64,000 nt of DNA from assembly GCA_017631275.1 (NCBI GenBank), contig JAGBTQ010000010.1:1-64000 (forward strand), read 5' to 3'. The notes beneath the pieces were generated by a model that saw nothing but the letters and a program-made list of their open reading frames with translations, was not told the DNA's origin and did not search any database. Positions 16,561 through 25,557 of the stretch are shown in pieces; positions within the stretch are counted from its first letter, which is position 1, and every line of letters begins with the position of its first letter. The translations under genes were made by a program, and so were the position numbers. The DNA is from Alistipes sp. GTDB lineage: Bacteria > Bacteroidota > Bacteroidia > Bacteroidales > Rikenellaceae.

Positions 16561-18903
16561 ATGATGAATAGAATAGTATATAGCGCATTAGCGATTTTTT
16601 GCTTTGCTGTAGTTTCCTGCACCACTGAGGTCCCTATGCCCGATTATGGCGAGGACCATATTGTGCTTAATGTATTCAACGGCCCTATGATAATGGCTGA
16701 GGGCGATACCGACTACGAGAGAGAGTTGAACCGTTTGGACTGCTTCTTCTATGTGAAGGACAAGACCAACGAGCCATGTGTCTACTATCATAAGGCTGAG
16801 GTCAATGACCTTGGCTCTGCCACAATTCCGTTCATTGTCGACGACTTGAAGTTGAAGGAGATTTTCCCTTCAGGCTCGTTGTGCGATGTCTACGTTATAG
16901 CCAACATTCCTGGAAATCCCACATTCGAGGCAAAGACCGAAGCGACAACTATGCAGGCCTTGGGAGAGCGTGTTCTTGACATGACTGCGGGGGAGTATGA
17001 TGGCATAGGTAAGCCATTTGTTATGACTGGCTTTAGCACTGTGCAGAAGGGCAAGAATAGCAATGCCACTGCAAAGATCAATCTTTATAGAGTGGCGTCG
17101 AAGGTGACTGTTACCGTGAAGGTGCCTATGTCAATCACGGTTGAAAATAGCGACGGCGCTGAGGTGACAAAGTATCCAGTGCTTGTGGATAGCGAGGGTA
17201 ATGTGCCTTTGAAGACCTCGTTCCACTACGGAGCGAACAAGGGCTACTTGAGTGGTGCAAGCCTTGATGATCCAGATAACAAAAATTTCATAAGTACAGG
17301 TAAGATTTCGTACGAGAAGTTGGGGGAGGAAGACGGTCATTATGTGTTTACTTGCGACATGCCGTTCTACACCTATGCTCGCTCTTGGGATAAGGGTTCT
17401 AGCACTGCCGCATATATCACATTCGAGATGCCTTGGGGCGAGGATCAAGATCGCGATGGTGTGATGGACAATGATTATAAGACCTACTACTATCAGATTT
17501 TGGTCAATGGTAAGGAGCGCAATTTTGTGCCTAACACCCACTATGACATGACCGTCACTGTCGGCGTTCTTGGTAGCACCGTCGAGTCTCTTCCTGCGGA
17601 GCTTGATGTGTGGTCATACCATATTCTCGACTGGACCACGGAGACTACAAATGGTGAGCATGGCTCTGGCGACCGTGATGAGGATGTGGAGATCCAGAAG
17701 TTCAACTATTTGGAGGTGCCACAGACCTATATCGAGATGGACAATGTCAGCCAGGTTGCCATCCGCTACAATGCGTCGCATAAGATTGGCGTGAAGTGGG
17801 ATACAAAGGCTGGTAAAAGCGTTGAGGGATTGCCTGGCACTACAGATGAGTCTGCCTTCTACATAAATAACGGCTCTGGTACTCCTGATGCTGTCCGAAT
17901 TCAAGATATAAATATTAGTAATAATTTTACTGATAACGGTAAAGGTTGGCTGACTTTCAACTATACGCTTAGCTCTGATGTATACTCTCCTGCCTACGTG
18001 TTTGTTACAATCTGGCTGGATGTCGATGGCGATGGCGTACACGATGTTGATGATGAAATCCTAACGGAGGATGTTAAGATTGTTATCTATCCGGCTATCT
18101 TTATTATGGGAGATAGGAGCTATGATCGTTCGATTTTCGTTAATGGAAATTATGGACAAGCAGCTGGAAATAATGATTATTTAAAGATTGCCAACCAACA
18201 AGTAGGTAAGGCAGTTGGCGATGACGCTAGCAAATATATGCACGTTATATCGATATCGGCTTTTAATGAAGATAACTACATGTTTGCGTACAACAATAAT
18301 AAGATTAAGGATACGCAATATATCATTGGTGACCCCCGAGTAAGAAGTTCCAATAAACTCGGTGTCGGTGATGATAATGAAACGGTTAAGAAGGATGCTG
18401 ATGGTTGGATAAAGGCAACAGATGTAACTGGAACAGTGAGGAATTTGCAGTACTATTATCCCACATCTACAGAGGCTAACTCTTATCAAGTAATTGCTCC
18501 TAAATTCAGAATTTCATCAAAATTGGGAGGATATAGTCATTCTTCGCCTCTAGGTGCTGCCTATAGATGTGCAAGTTATCAGGAGCATGGCTTCCCCGCT
18601 GGCAGATGGAGATTGCCAACTACAGCAGAGGTGTTGTATATTATTGAGTTGCAGCGACTTGGTAAAATTCAGCAGCTCTTCTATAATAATTCTACTTATC
18701 TCTCTGCTACAGACCGAATTGCAACGGATAATAGTAATAACTATACGTTGACTAAAGGATATCCCAATAATAATTCCACTGTTTCCGTTCGCTGTGTATA
18801 CGATGATTGGTATTGGGGAAGTGAGAGAGAGGCTATCGCTAATACCAGCCTTAACCAATACGGCGGTTATCAGTTTACTTGGGGTGACGAGGAAATTTAT
18901 TAG
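16561..18903 (+). CDS. FimA/Mfa-like fimbrial lipoprotein with FISUMP/DUF1566-like C-terminus
   Basis: A 780-aa exported protein. The signal ends in a lipobox (VVSCTTEVP, Cys about 19). Residues about 35-370 resemble pilus subunits of the FimA/Mfa type (RLDCFFYVKDK, CDVYVIANIPG, FVMTGFSTV, NLYRVASKVTVTVKVP). Residues about 410-510 add an Ig-like stretch. The last about 200 residues end with YRCASYQEHGFPAGRWRLP, TTAEVLYIIE and VRCVYDDWYW. That W-R-L-P-T..E-x-L ... V-R-C-V pattern is typical of the FISUMP/DUF1566 lectin-like domain. The long size and the adhesin-like end suggest a tip or accessory subunit. It is co-transcribed with both neighbours. Confidence 0.82.
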   Translation: MMNRIVYSALAIFCFAVVSCTTEVPMPDYGEDHIVLNVFNGPMIMAEGDTDYERELNRLDCFFYVKDKTNEPCVYYHKAEVNDLGSATIPFIVDDLKLKEIFPSGSLCDVYVIANIPGNPTFEAKTEATTMQALGERVLDMTAGEYDGIGKPFVMTGFSTVQKGKNSNATAKINLYRVASKVTVTVKVPMSITVENSDGAEVTKYPVLVDSEGNVPLKTSFHYGANKGYLSGASLDDPDNKNFISTGKISYEKLGEEDGHYVFTCDMPFYTYARSWDKGSSTAAYITFEMPWGEDQDRDGVMDNDYKTYYYQILVNGKERNFVPNTHYDMTVTVGVLGSTVESLPAELDVWSYHILDWTTETTNGEHGSGDRDEDVEIQKFNYLEVPQTYIEMDNVSQVAIRYNASHKIGVKWDTKAGKSVEGLPGTTDESAFYINNGSGTPDAVRIQDINISNNFTDNGKGWLTFNYTLSSDVYSPAYVFVTIWLDVDGDGVHDVDDEILTEDVKIVIYPAIFIMGDRSYDRSIFVNGNYGQAAGNNDYLKIANQQVGKAVGDDASKYMHVISISAFNEDNYMFAYNNNKIKDTQYIIGDPRVRSSNKLGVGDDNETVKKDADGWIKATDVTGTVRNLQYYYPTSTEANSYQVIAPKFRISSKLGGYSHSSPLGAAYRCASYQEHGFPAGRWRLPTTAEVLYIIELQRLGKIQQLFYNNSTYLSATDRIATDNSNNYTLTKGYPNNNSTVSVRCVYDDWYWGSEREAIANTSLNQYGGYQFTWGDEEIY

Positions 18904-18914
18904 TAATAGGTAAG

Positions 18915-21896
18915 ATGAGAAGACTATTTATATATATATTGGCGTTGCTTGCGCTGGGCGTAGCGTGTCAGAGGGTTGATTTGCCAGATAATCCTCATGG
19001 TGATCACTCTGCCGAGTTGCCTTTGGGTGCGATAGGTAGCAAGGCTACAATTGCATTTAGCACTGCCGACGTGACAGGGCCCGAAACACGAGGCATTGTT
19101 AACGCCGAGGTGGAGGTTGAGACATTGCATCTCATTGTGTTCGACGAGAATGGAATGCTTGTGGAGGTGTGCAAGGCAGAAGAGCATGGTAGCAGCGACC
19201 ATGATGGTCATGTGGGCGGTAGACATTATTCAGTGACTCTGACCGTAACTGATAAGCCTCGTATCATTCACTATGTTGCAAACTGCGATGTCGATCAGGT
19301 GGTGTATGGCCACGAGACAAGTGTCATCGGCAATATGTTTGTCGACCGAAACGACTCGGAGGGCCATCAAACAGACTATGAGGTGTCATACTGGGCAAGA
19401 ATCGAGGTGCCTCATATTCTTGTAGAGGAAATAGAGGAAGAACAAGCGGATGGTACCTTTAAGAAAGTTCTATCTCTTGTCAGTGATATCAAAGATGCAT
19501 TCATGCATGTTCCTCTCTTGAGAAACTATGCTGAGATTACTGTTACGCAAAATGAGAATGACAAAACCTTTGAAGTTTTAGGCTTTACCGTATATAATCT
19601 TCTGAACAGAGGTACTGTTGCTCCATATAACAGCAATACACAGGAGTTTCAGAGCTTCTTCGAAAGAGATGGCGAAACCATTACGAACTATTTGTACCCA
19701 GAGATGTACAATGAGTTCCACTATGAGGGTCATGCACTTACTTCTGCGCAGCTTATTACAGACCTTGTTAGAAACCCAGATGGAACGATCAAAGAATTTA
19801 AGCTGGGTGAGCCCTTCTATGTCTACGAGCGTAAGGTATCGGTAATGACCGATGAGGAGGAGAAGTGGCGAGAGTCGCCACCACATATCATCATCAAGGC
19901 TAGGTATAGTGACGATGGAGACGCGGTAACAGACGCTGATCCTATCTACTATTATAAGATGGACTTGGTATACACCGAGAAGGATGCTCAGGGTACCGAG
20001 GAGGTTAAGTATTATAACATCCTTCGAAACTTCATGTACAACTTCAATATCACCAAAATCCATGATGTGGGATATGGTTCGTGGCAAGAGGCGGTTGACG
20101 GAGCTGCCGGAAACAACATCTCTGGATCGTCGACCACATCTAAGCTGACAAATATCTCCGACGACGATGGTCGTCTTTGGGTAAGCTACACTGATATTAC
20201 CTTGGTGACAGGTGAGGATGTCGTATTTAGATATAAGTATATCCCGAACTATTATGGCACCGAAGGAAGTGCCTATACGAAGGGTGAAGTAAGAAATGAC
20301 TTGGTTGATTTTCAGAATATTGAAGGTGATGTCATAACAGGAATTGAGGTAGCCCAGAGCGATGCAGCTGACGGCTGGCGTGAGGTTACCATACATGTCA
20401 ATGCGCCAGATAACATTACCCGTCAGCAGATATTGTATCTGAAGACCAATAACTCAAACCTCAACCGTCAGATTCGACACACATTGCGAAAGAAGCTCAC
20501 AATGCAGGTCGAGTGTACGCCTAAGGTAAAGGGAGAAATTCTGCAGGAAGTGAAGGTCGATATCAAGTTGCCTCCGGGTATGACCGAGGATATGTTCCCT
20601 CTCGCGCTCAACATGGAGACTGAGCACCGTACATTGTCGCCCCATGCAACTGCGAACGATGACCCTATTCCGGTGACTGCGGGTCCATCTATTGTTCCCG
20701 GACGAGTGGGAGAGTCGTCGTACTACTATACTGTGACTATCCCTACGTTCGATGCTTATACAGCATTGCCTAAAGATGGAGATATGAGGGTAGTTACCAC
20801 CCATTGGCAAACTAATATGGCAGCTAACGCCTCTACCTTCTATGTGGAAAACAAGTATTTCAACCTGGCGAGCGATAGTTGGCAGAACTACACGTATGAG
20901 TTCTCTAACGTGTCATGTTCATCGTCGGCTGTGGGTGTAGGTAGCGATGTGACTATCTCGTTCGCGATGGCTGACGGCGCTATCAATAAGCAAGTCACTA
21001 TAGCCCTCGAGGGAATGACATATTCGGGAACACAGAATGGTGTTACGTATACTAACGCAAAAACGTTTAAATACACTACATCATCAAAGAATGTTACCAT
21101 CAGTGAGGGCTTAAAGACAACAACAGCCACAGATCGTGTGTCGTTCACCCTTGATGCTGACGGCTATAACATCGTCGGTCCAGTTGTGGGCGAGCGTCAG
21201 ACATATAAGTTTAACGGAGCGTTCGTCGATGTAACAAGCCTTGAGGCAGAGGCCGATGTCGAGGTTGACTTTACATTCAACATCTCTGCTGATGCGCTTG
21301 ATGCATTGGAGAATCTCTATCCAGATGCTGGAGCTAATGGTGTGCCTATGTATGTGACACTCGACCGCTTGCAGCCTGCTGATGATCAGCTTGTCTACTC
21401 ACAGGCAAGAGCCGAGGGCGACCGCTACATCTACCGCATCAAGCAGTCCGGCAAGCAGACAATCCGCCTTGCTACAACCTCTGCCGACGTGGGAGATTGT
21501 ACCGTTACTCTCCAGGCCGATTACTTCGACACTCAGAGCGTAACAATTCACCAGAGTAATGCTATTACTTATTCTGGAAAGAATATAACAGTCACTTACT
21601 CTACAGATAGACCAACCCTTACCGGTGGAAGCGGAACTACTTCATATAGCGCAACAATCAACTCTATCACAGTTGATGGTGCCCAAGTTGATTATACGGG
21701 AAGTGCAACATATTCATACTCATCGAATCCTGGAACTCTTACTGTTACTTTGAATTCGATTTCTATTACTGCTAGTGATTTGGAAGATTCAACTATCATA
21801 GAGTTTGAATGTACCGTAACACGTAAAAGGGGTAGTGCATCAAATTCAAAAACTGCTAAGTTTACAAAGACTATAAAAGAGCTTGGTCTGAAATAA
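18915..21896 (+). CDS. Large fimbrial lipoprotein, DUF4906-like
   Basis: A 993-aa lipoprotein (signal MRRLFIYILALLALGVAC, Cys18). An early segment TLHLIVFDENGMLVEVCKAEE resembles pilus subunit N-domains. The central stretch VPLLRNYAEITV...LGFTVYNLLNRGTVAPYN (about 195-235) matches the conserved patch of DUF4906-type fimbrial proteins. The C-terminal 450 residues look like several beta-sandwich repeats (DVTISFAMADG..., DVEVDFTFNISAD...). It is the last gene of unit A and is followed by a strong terminator. Such proteins are generally annotated as pilus tip or accessory components; which one this is cannot be told. Confidence 0.78.
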   Translation: MRRLFIYILALLALGVACQRVDLPDNPHGDHSAELPLGAIGSKATIAFSTADVTGPETRGIVNAEVEVETLHLIVFDENGMLVEVCKAEEHGSSDHDGHVGGRHYSVTLTVTDKPRIIHYVANCDVDQVVYGHETSVIGNMFVDRNDSEGHQTDYEVSYWARIEVPHILVEEIEEEQADGTFKKVLSLVSDIKDAFMHVPLLRNYAEITVTQNENDKTFEVLGFTVYNLLNRGTVAPYNSNTQEFQSFFERDGETITNYLYPEMYNEFHYEGHALTSAQLITDLVRNPDGTIKEFKLGEPFYVYERKVSVMTDEEEKWRESPPHIIIKARYSDDGDAVTDADPIYYYKMDLVYTEKDAQGTEEVKYYNILRNFMYNFNITKIHDVGYGSWQEAVDGAAGNNISGSSTTSKLTNISDDDGRLWVSYTDITLVTGEDVVFRYKYIPNYYGTEGSAYTKGEVRNDLVDFQNIEGDVITGIEVAQSDAADGWREVTIHVNAPDNITRQQILYLKTNNSNLNRQIRHTLRKKLTMQVECTPKVKGEILQEVKVDIKLPPGMTEDMFPLALNMETEHRTLSPHATANDDPIPVTAGPSIVPGRVGESSYYYTVTIPTFDAYTALPKDGDMRVVTTHWQTNMAANASTFYVENKYFNLASDSWQNYTYEFSNVSCSSSAVGVGSDVTISFAMADGAINKQVTIALEGMTYSGTQNGVTYTNAKTFKYTTSSKNVTISEGLKTTTATDRVSFTLDADGYNIVGPVVGERQTYKFNGAFVDVTSLEAEADVEVDFTFNISADALDALENLYPDAGANGVPMYVTLDRLQPADDQLVYSQARAEGDRYIYRIKQSGKQTIRLATTSADVGDCTVTLQADYFDTQSVTIHQSNAITYSGKNITVTYSTDRPTLTGGSGTTSYSATINSITVDGAQVDYTGSATYSYSSNPGTLTVTLNSISITASDLEDSTIIEFECTVTRKRGSASNSKTAKFTKTIKELGLK

Positions 21897-21947
21897 CAAT
21901 AGAAATTGTATCTCCCTGATAGGGTTTTTCAATAACTTTTAACGACA

Positions 21948-21987
21948 GAATCTCCAGCCCTAACCGAGGGTTGGAGGTTCTTTTTTT
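21948..21987 (+). terminator. Rho-independent terminator of pilus unit A
   Basis: GAATCTCCAGCCCT (21948-21961) pairs over its whole length with AGGGTTGGAGGTTC (21967-21980) apart from wobble or mismatch at one or two positions, with a 5-nt loop, followed by seven T (21981-21987). Confidence 0.93.
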
Positions 21988-22402
21988 GCTAAAAAATAGG
22001 CGAAAATTTACCACTCACTGAGCAACCATGCGCCAATAGTTGCTCTCTGTAAAAGTGTCCATTTTTTGTTCGTTTTTTCGTATGATGATTACCCGTTTGT
22101 GTGCCATTCTCGGTTGTGGGACTATTGGAAAAATAGTCCAATTTCGGCTTTGGCTGCCTGACTAAGGCTGTTGGTGCGAATGGGTGATTAAGGGCAAATT
22201 CGTCGAAGAATTATTCCAATTAGCATATCATTTTTACGGGTAAATCACCAAACTATTTCGGTAAAAATGGGTAATATATTGTCTTCTTTTGGTGGTCGTA
22301 AAACGCTGATAATTAGCAAAATGCAAGGGGGGGGGATTTTGCACCATCTCTCTTTCGAAAATCAGCACCCAAATCGCAAAAAATAGACAAAATTTTTATC
22401 CC
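21988..22402. other. 415-nt upstream region of pilus unit B with G9 tract and inverted repeats
   Basis: No gene is seen. Structures present: GAGCAAC/GTTGCTC (22020-22026 with 22039-22045); GGACTATT/AATAGTCC hairpin (22119-22126 with 22132-22139); GATTACCCGT (22087-22096) inverted against ACGGGTAAATC (22236-22246), one base longer; and a run of nine G (22327-22335) bracketed by GCAAAAT (22316-22322) and ATTTTGC (22336-22342). The composition is less G-rich than the other spacers, and none of the dispersed short-repeat families is present. Confidence 0.7.
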
Positions 22403-22439
22403 TTTATTTTATTAAAATAAAATATTTTTACTATCTTTG
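22403..22439 (+). promoter_or_regulatory. Promoter of pilus unit B with overlapping palindrome
   Basis: TATCTTTG at 22432-22439 is a good -7 box. The expected -33 position falls in the A/T palindrome TTTATTTTA-T-TAAAATAAA (22403-22421), which replaces the usual TTTG and could bind a regulator. Confidence 0.7.
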
Positions 22440-22476
22440 TGTGGATTATCCCTAATAATACGGGTGAAATTTGGAT

Positions 22477-24444
22477 ATGGAATCACAGCACAAGAGAAAT
22501 AAGTACAATTTAGCAATATGCCTTTTGGTGGCTATTATGCTCCCGATAGCATCTTTTGCACAGGAGGTGCGAGAGAAGTCGGAGAGTGTGATGATTTACT
22601 TTAAGCAGGGCTCTTCTGTTATCGACAGAAACTTTATGGACAACGGCGAAAATCTCGATCAGTTGGTTGAGATTTTGGAGCCATATATCCTCACTGGCGT
22701 TAAGACCAAGGGTCGCGTTTGCATCAATTCAAGTGTGTCGCCCGAGGGTTCTGCTACCATCAACAAGCGTCTTGTTAATGCCCGTGCTAAGGCTATCTCC
22801 GACTGGATTAGTAAGCGCTTTGGCGTATCTGTAGGCTACGAGATTGCATTCCAAGGCTTCGACTGGGATCTGCTCCTAACCCTCGCCGAGGAGTCTTCGG
22901 AGCTCCCTCACAAGAGCGAGGTTATCGACATCATTAAGAATACCCCCGAGTTCGTTACACGCAATGGCATTGTTGTCAACGAGCGTGGCCGCAAGATCGA
23001 GCAGCTGCATGGTGGCGAGTCGTATCGTTGGTTGCTCAAAAACCTCTACCCACGCCTCCGTTATGCTGGTGTCGAGACCTATGTGCTGTATGCTGTTGAG
23101 CTTACCATAACAAGCCCAAACCCTGCTTGCCATGGTGCCGAGGGTGGCAGTGCTGTCATCACATTTAAGAAGAACGTCGACGATAAGTATGTGCCCGTGG
23201 TACGTGCATCTGAGAGCTGGGTTACGGATGTCAAGGCTACAGAGAGCCAGATTAGCTATACTGTAGAGCCTAACCCTATGGCTCAGTCGCGTACGTCGGT
23301 GATTACCGTTGAGGCGTATGGCACAAAGCACGAGGTTGTTGTCGAGCAGGAGGCTGCAGCGCCCGCTGTTGCCGTTAAGTCTGCACTTCCAGTGGCTGTG
23401 GGTGCCGAGGGTGGCAGCGTGACGTTGGCTTACGAGACCAATGTGCCTAACTCGACCACTACGCCTGAGGTTACCACCACGGCAGAGTGGATATCAGATA
23501 TTAAGTGCGATGAGTTTGGTACGATTAGCTTCGTTGCCGCTGAGAACACCGCACTTGAGCCACGTAGCGCAATGCTCAAGATAAACTATATGGGCACTGA
23601 GCAGGAGGTGTGCGTTGAGCAGGCCTCTGCCGACCCTCAGATTATAATCACCTCGGAGAACCCTGTCGAGATGGGTGCTGAGGGTGGTAGCGCCGCTGTG
23701 GCATACGATATCAATGTCCCTGATGCAACCCTTACCTCGGTGTCGACCGATGCCGACTGGATTACATCGATTAAGGCATCTGAGGATGATGTAACCTTCA
23801 AGGTGCGCCGAAATAGAGTTGATGAGCCACGCTCTGCATCGTTGCTTTTGGAGTCTGGCAACCTTGTTAGCAATGTGATTGTTAACCAGGCACTCAGCGA
23901 GTGTAATCTTCCTGCCTACCTCTCTCTCCAAACAAACTTGCTTTACGATTTGTTAATTACACCCAACATAGGCGTGGAGTTTTATCTTGGTAAAAACTTC
24001 AGCGTGGATGCCAACTGGCACTACGCATGGTGGAAGAACGACAACACTCACTTCTACTGGCGTACCTATGGTGGCGACCTCGCGTTGCGTTGGTGGTTTG
24101 GCCGTAATGCTCGCCTTAAGCCTCTCACAGGTCACCATGTAGGCATCTATGGTCAGATGATTACCTACGACTTTGAGTTTGGTAAAGATGGTATCCTTGG
24201 CGACCGCTGGACATATGCTGCGGGTGTGGAGTATGGCTACTCGTTGCCTATTGCAGAGCGTCTAAACTTGGACTTCACTCTCGGCTTTGGCTATTTGTGG
24301 GGTGAGTTCTACGAGTATAAACCAATTGATGGTCACTATGTATGGCAGGCTACCAAGCATCGCCGCTACATGGGACCTACTAAATGTGAAATTTCTCTTG
24401 TTTGGTTGCTTGGTTGCGACAACTATAATAGAAAGAAACGTTAG
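22477..24444 (+). CDS. OmpA-like / triple BACON / DUF3575 protein (pilus unit B, first gene)
   Basis: A 655-aa exported protein. I start it at ATG 22477 rather than the in-frame TTG at 22471. Signal peptide to about residue 27 (IASFAQE). Residues about 35-200 look OmpA-like (SVMIYFKQGSSVIDRNF; CINSSVSPEGSATINKRLVN.RAKAISDWI). Three repeats of about 87 residues follow (about 207-470), each with GAEGGS near its start and W(V/I)(T/S)DI/SIK in the middle, the BACON pattern. Residues 475-655 are DUF3575, opening with LSLQTNLLYDLLITPNIGVEFYLG, probably an outer-membrane beta-barrel. DUF3575 genes usually head Bacteroidetes pilus operons, so a role in anchoring or assembling the pilus is likely. Confidence 0.85.
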   Translation: MESQHKRNKYNLAICLLVAIMLPIASFAQEVREKSESVMIYFKQGSSVIDRNFMDNGENLDQLVEILEPYILTGVKTKGRVCINSSVSPEGSATINKRLVNARAKAISDWISKRFGVSVGYEIAFQGFDWDLLLTLAEESSELPHKSEVIDIIKNTPEFVTRNGIVVNERGRKIEQLHGGESYRWLLKNLYPRLRYAGVETYVLYAVELTITSPNPACHGAEGGSAVITFKKNVDDKYVPVVRASESWVTDVKATESQISYTVEPNPMAQSRTSVITVEAYGTKHEVVVEQEAAAPAVAVKSALPVAVGAEGGSVTLAYETNVPNSTTTPEVTTTAEWISDIKCDEFGTISFVAAENTALEPRSAMLKINYMGTEQEVCVEQASADPQIIITSENPVEMGAEGGSAAVAYDINVPDATLTSVSTDADWITSIKASEDDVTFKVRRNRVDEPRSASLLLESGNLVSNVIVNQALSECNLPAYLSLQTNLLYDLLITPNIGVEFYLGKNFSVDANWHYAWWKNDNTHFYWRTYGGDLALRWWFGRNARLKPLTGHHVGIYGQMITYDFEFGKDGILGDRWTYAAGVEYGYSLPIAERLNLDFTLGFGYLWGEFYEYKPIDGHYVWQATKHRRYMGPTKCEISLVWLLGCDNYNRKKR

Positions 24445-24449
24445 GGTAG

Positions 24450-25478
24450 ATGAAAAAGTTATTTAACATATCGCTGTTGCTGCTCGTTCTTGTGGTTACG
24501 TCTTGTAACCATAAGGATTTGTGCATACATCACCGCGATCATGCCCACAAGTTCCATATCCTGGTCGATGCGGATTATCGCTGCGATTGGGAGGAGAACT
24601 ACGGCTATCAAGATTGGCAGGCAATATGGCCTGACTACTATGTCGACTACGATGGATTGCGTCCTGCAACTCCTAAGGGTCTTCGTGTGATTAACTCTAA
24701 TGAGAAGTTGGGCTCTAACACCCACAACATCGCCGCTAATGGTGGCGTAGTAACCCTCTATGAGGGACCTAACGATATCTTGTTCTATAACAATGATACT
24801 GAGTATATCCTCTTCCAGCGCAACCAATCTGGCAACAAGGCGACTACGCGTGCTACTACCCGTACGCGTACGCGCGCTACCTATATAAGTAGTGAGTTTG
24901 CTGAACCAGGCGAGGAGACCATGACACCTCCCGATATGCTCTTTGCCAACCATGTCGAGGGCTACGTTCCCGAGAAGAGCGTCGACCCAGTACACTTCCC
25001 CGTTACGCTCCACCCATTGGTGTTTACCTATAAGGTTCGTTACGAGTTTGAGTCTGGTTTGGAGTATGTGGCATATGCTCGTGGTGCCTTGTCGGGCATG
25101 GCGCGTTCGGTAACCATCGAGACTGGTGATACGTCGGTTGAGGGTGCTACAATCCTCTTCGACAACTGCGAGCTGACTGACTATGGTGTGCGTGCGTTGG
25201 TTACCTCGTTTGGCGTTCCCGACTTCCCAAGCCAGGGCTACGAGGCTCGTGTTGAGGGTCGCAAGAATGCGTTGAACTTGGAGGTTGTCTTGCGTAACGG
25301 TAAGCTCATTAACTTCAACTTCGATGTCACTGAGCAGGTTCAGCAGCAGCCACATGGTGGTGTTATCGTTGTGTCGGGCATCAAGATCGACCCTAACGAT
25401 GGTAAGCAGGGTACCGGAGCCTTCGATGTCGATGTCAATGGCTGGGAGGACACCGAGGATATCTACTTGCCATTGTAG
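24450..25478 (+). CDS. DUF5119 family lipoprotein
   Basis: A 342-aa lipoprotein (lipobox VVTSCNHKD, Cys19). The start KDLCIHHRDHAHKFHILVDADYRCDW is characteristic of DUF5119 proteins, which usually lie between DUF3575 and fimbrillin genes. An Arg/Thr-rich stretch TTRATTRTRTRAT (about 130-143) is encoded by near-repeats of CGTACGCGTACGCG. The gene starts 5 nt after the DUF3575 gene, so translation is probably coupled. Its molecular role is unknown; by position it is likely a minor or anchoring component of the pilus. Confidence 0.85.
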   Translation: MKKLFNISLLLLVLVVTSCNHKDLCIHHRDHAHKFHILVDADYRCDWEENYGYQDWQAIWPDYYVDYDGLRPATPKGLRVINSNEKLGSNTHNIAANGGVVTLYEGPNDILFYNNDTEYILFQRNQSGNKATTRATTRTRTRATYISSEFAEPGEETMTPPDMLFANHVEGYVPEKSVDPVHFPVTLHPLVFTYKVRYEFESGLEYVAYARGALSGMARSVTIETGDTSVEGATILFDNCELTDYGVRALVTSFGVPDFPSQGYEARVEGRKNALNLEVVLRNGKLINFNFDVTEQVQQQPHGGVIVVSGIKIDPNDGKQGTGAFDVDVNGWEDTEDIYLPL

Positions 25479-25557
25479 TGGGGGGTATACCTATATATAT
25501 AATACACGCGCGAAAAAAGATTAAACAACATATAACAAATTATTAATTCAAACCTTT

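Noticed and set aside
22087-22246. Invertible promoter of the type that switches Bacteroides capsule loci
   Set aside because: The inverted pair is only 10-11 bases and imperfect, contains no TAnnTTTG promoter between the arms, and no recombinase gene is nearby. Kept only as a minor part of the switch-region hypothesis.
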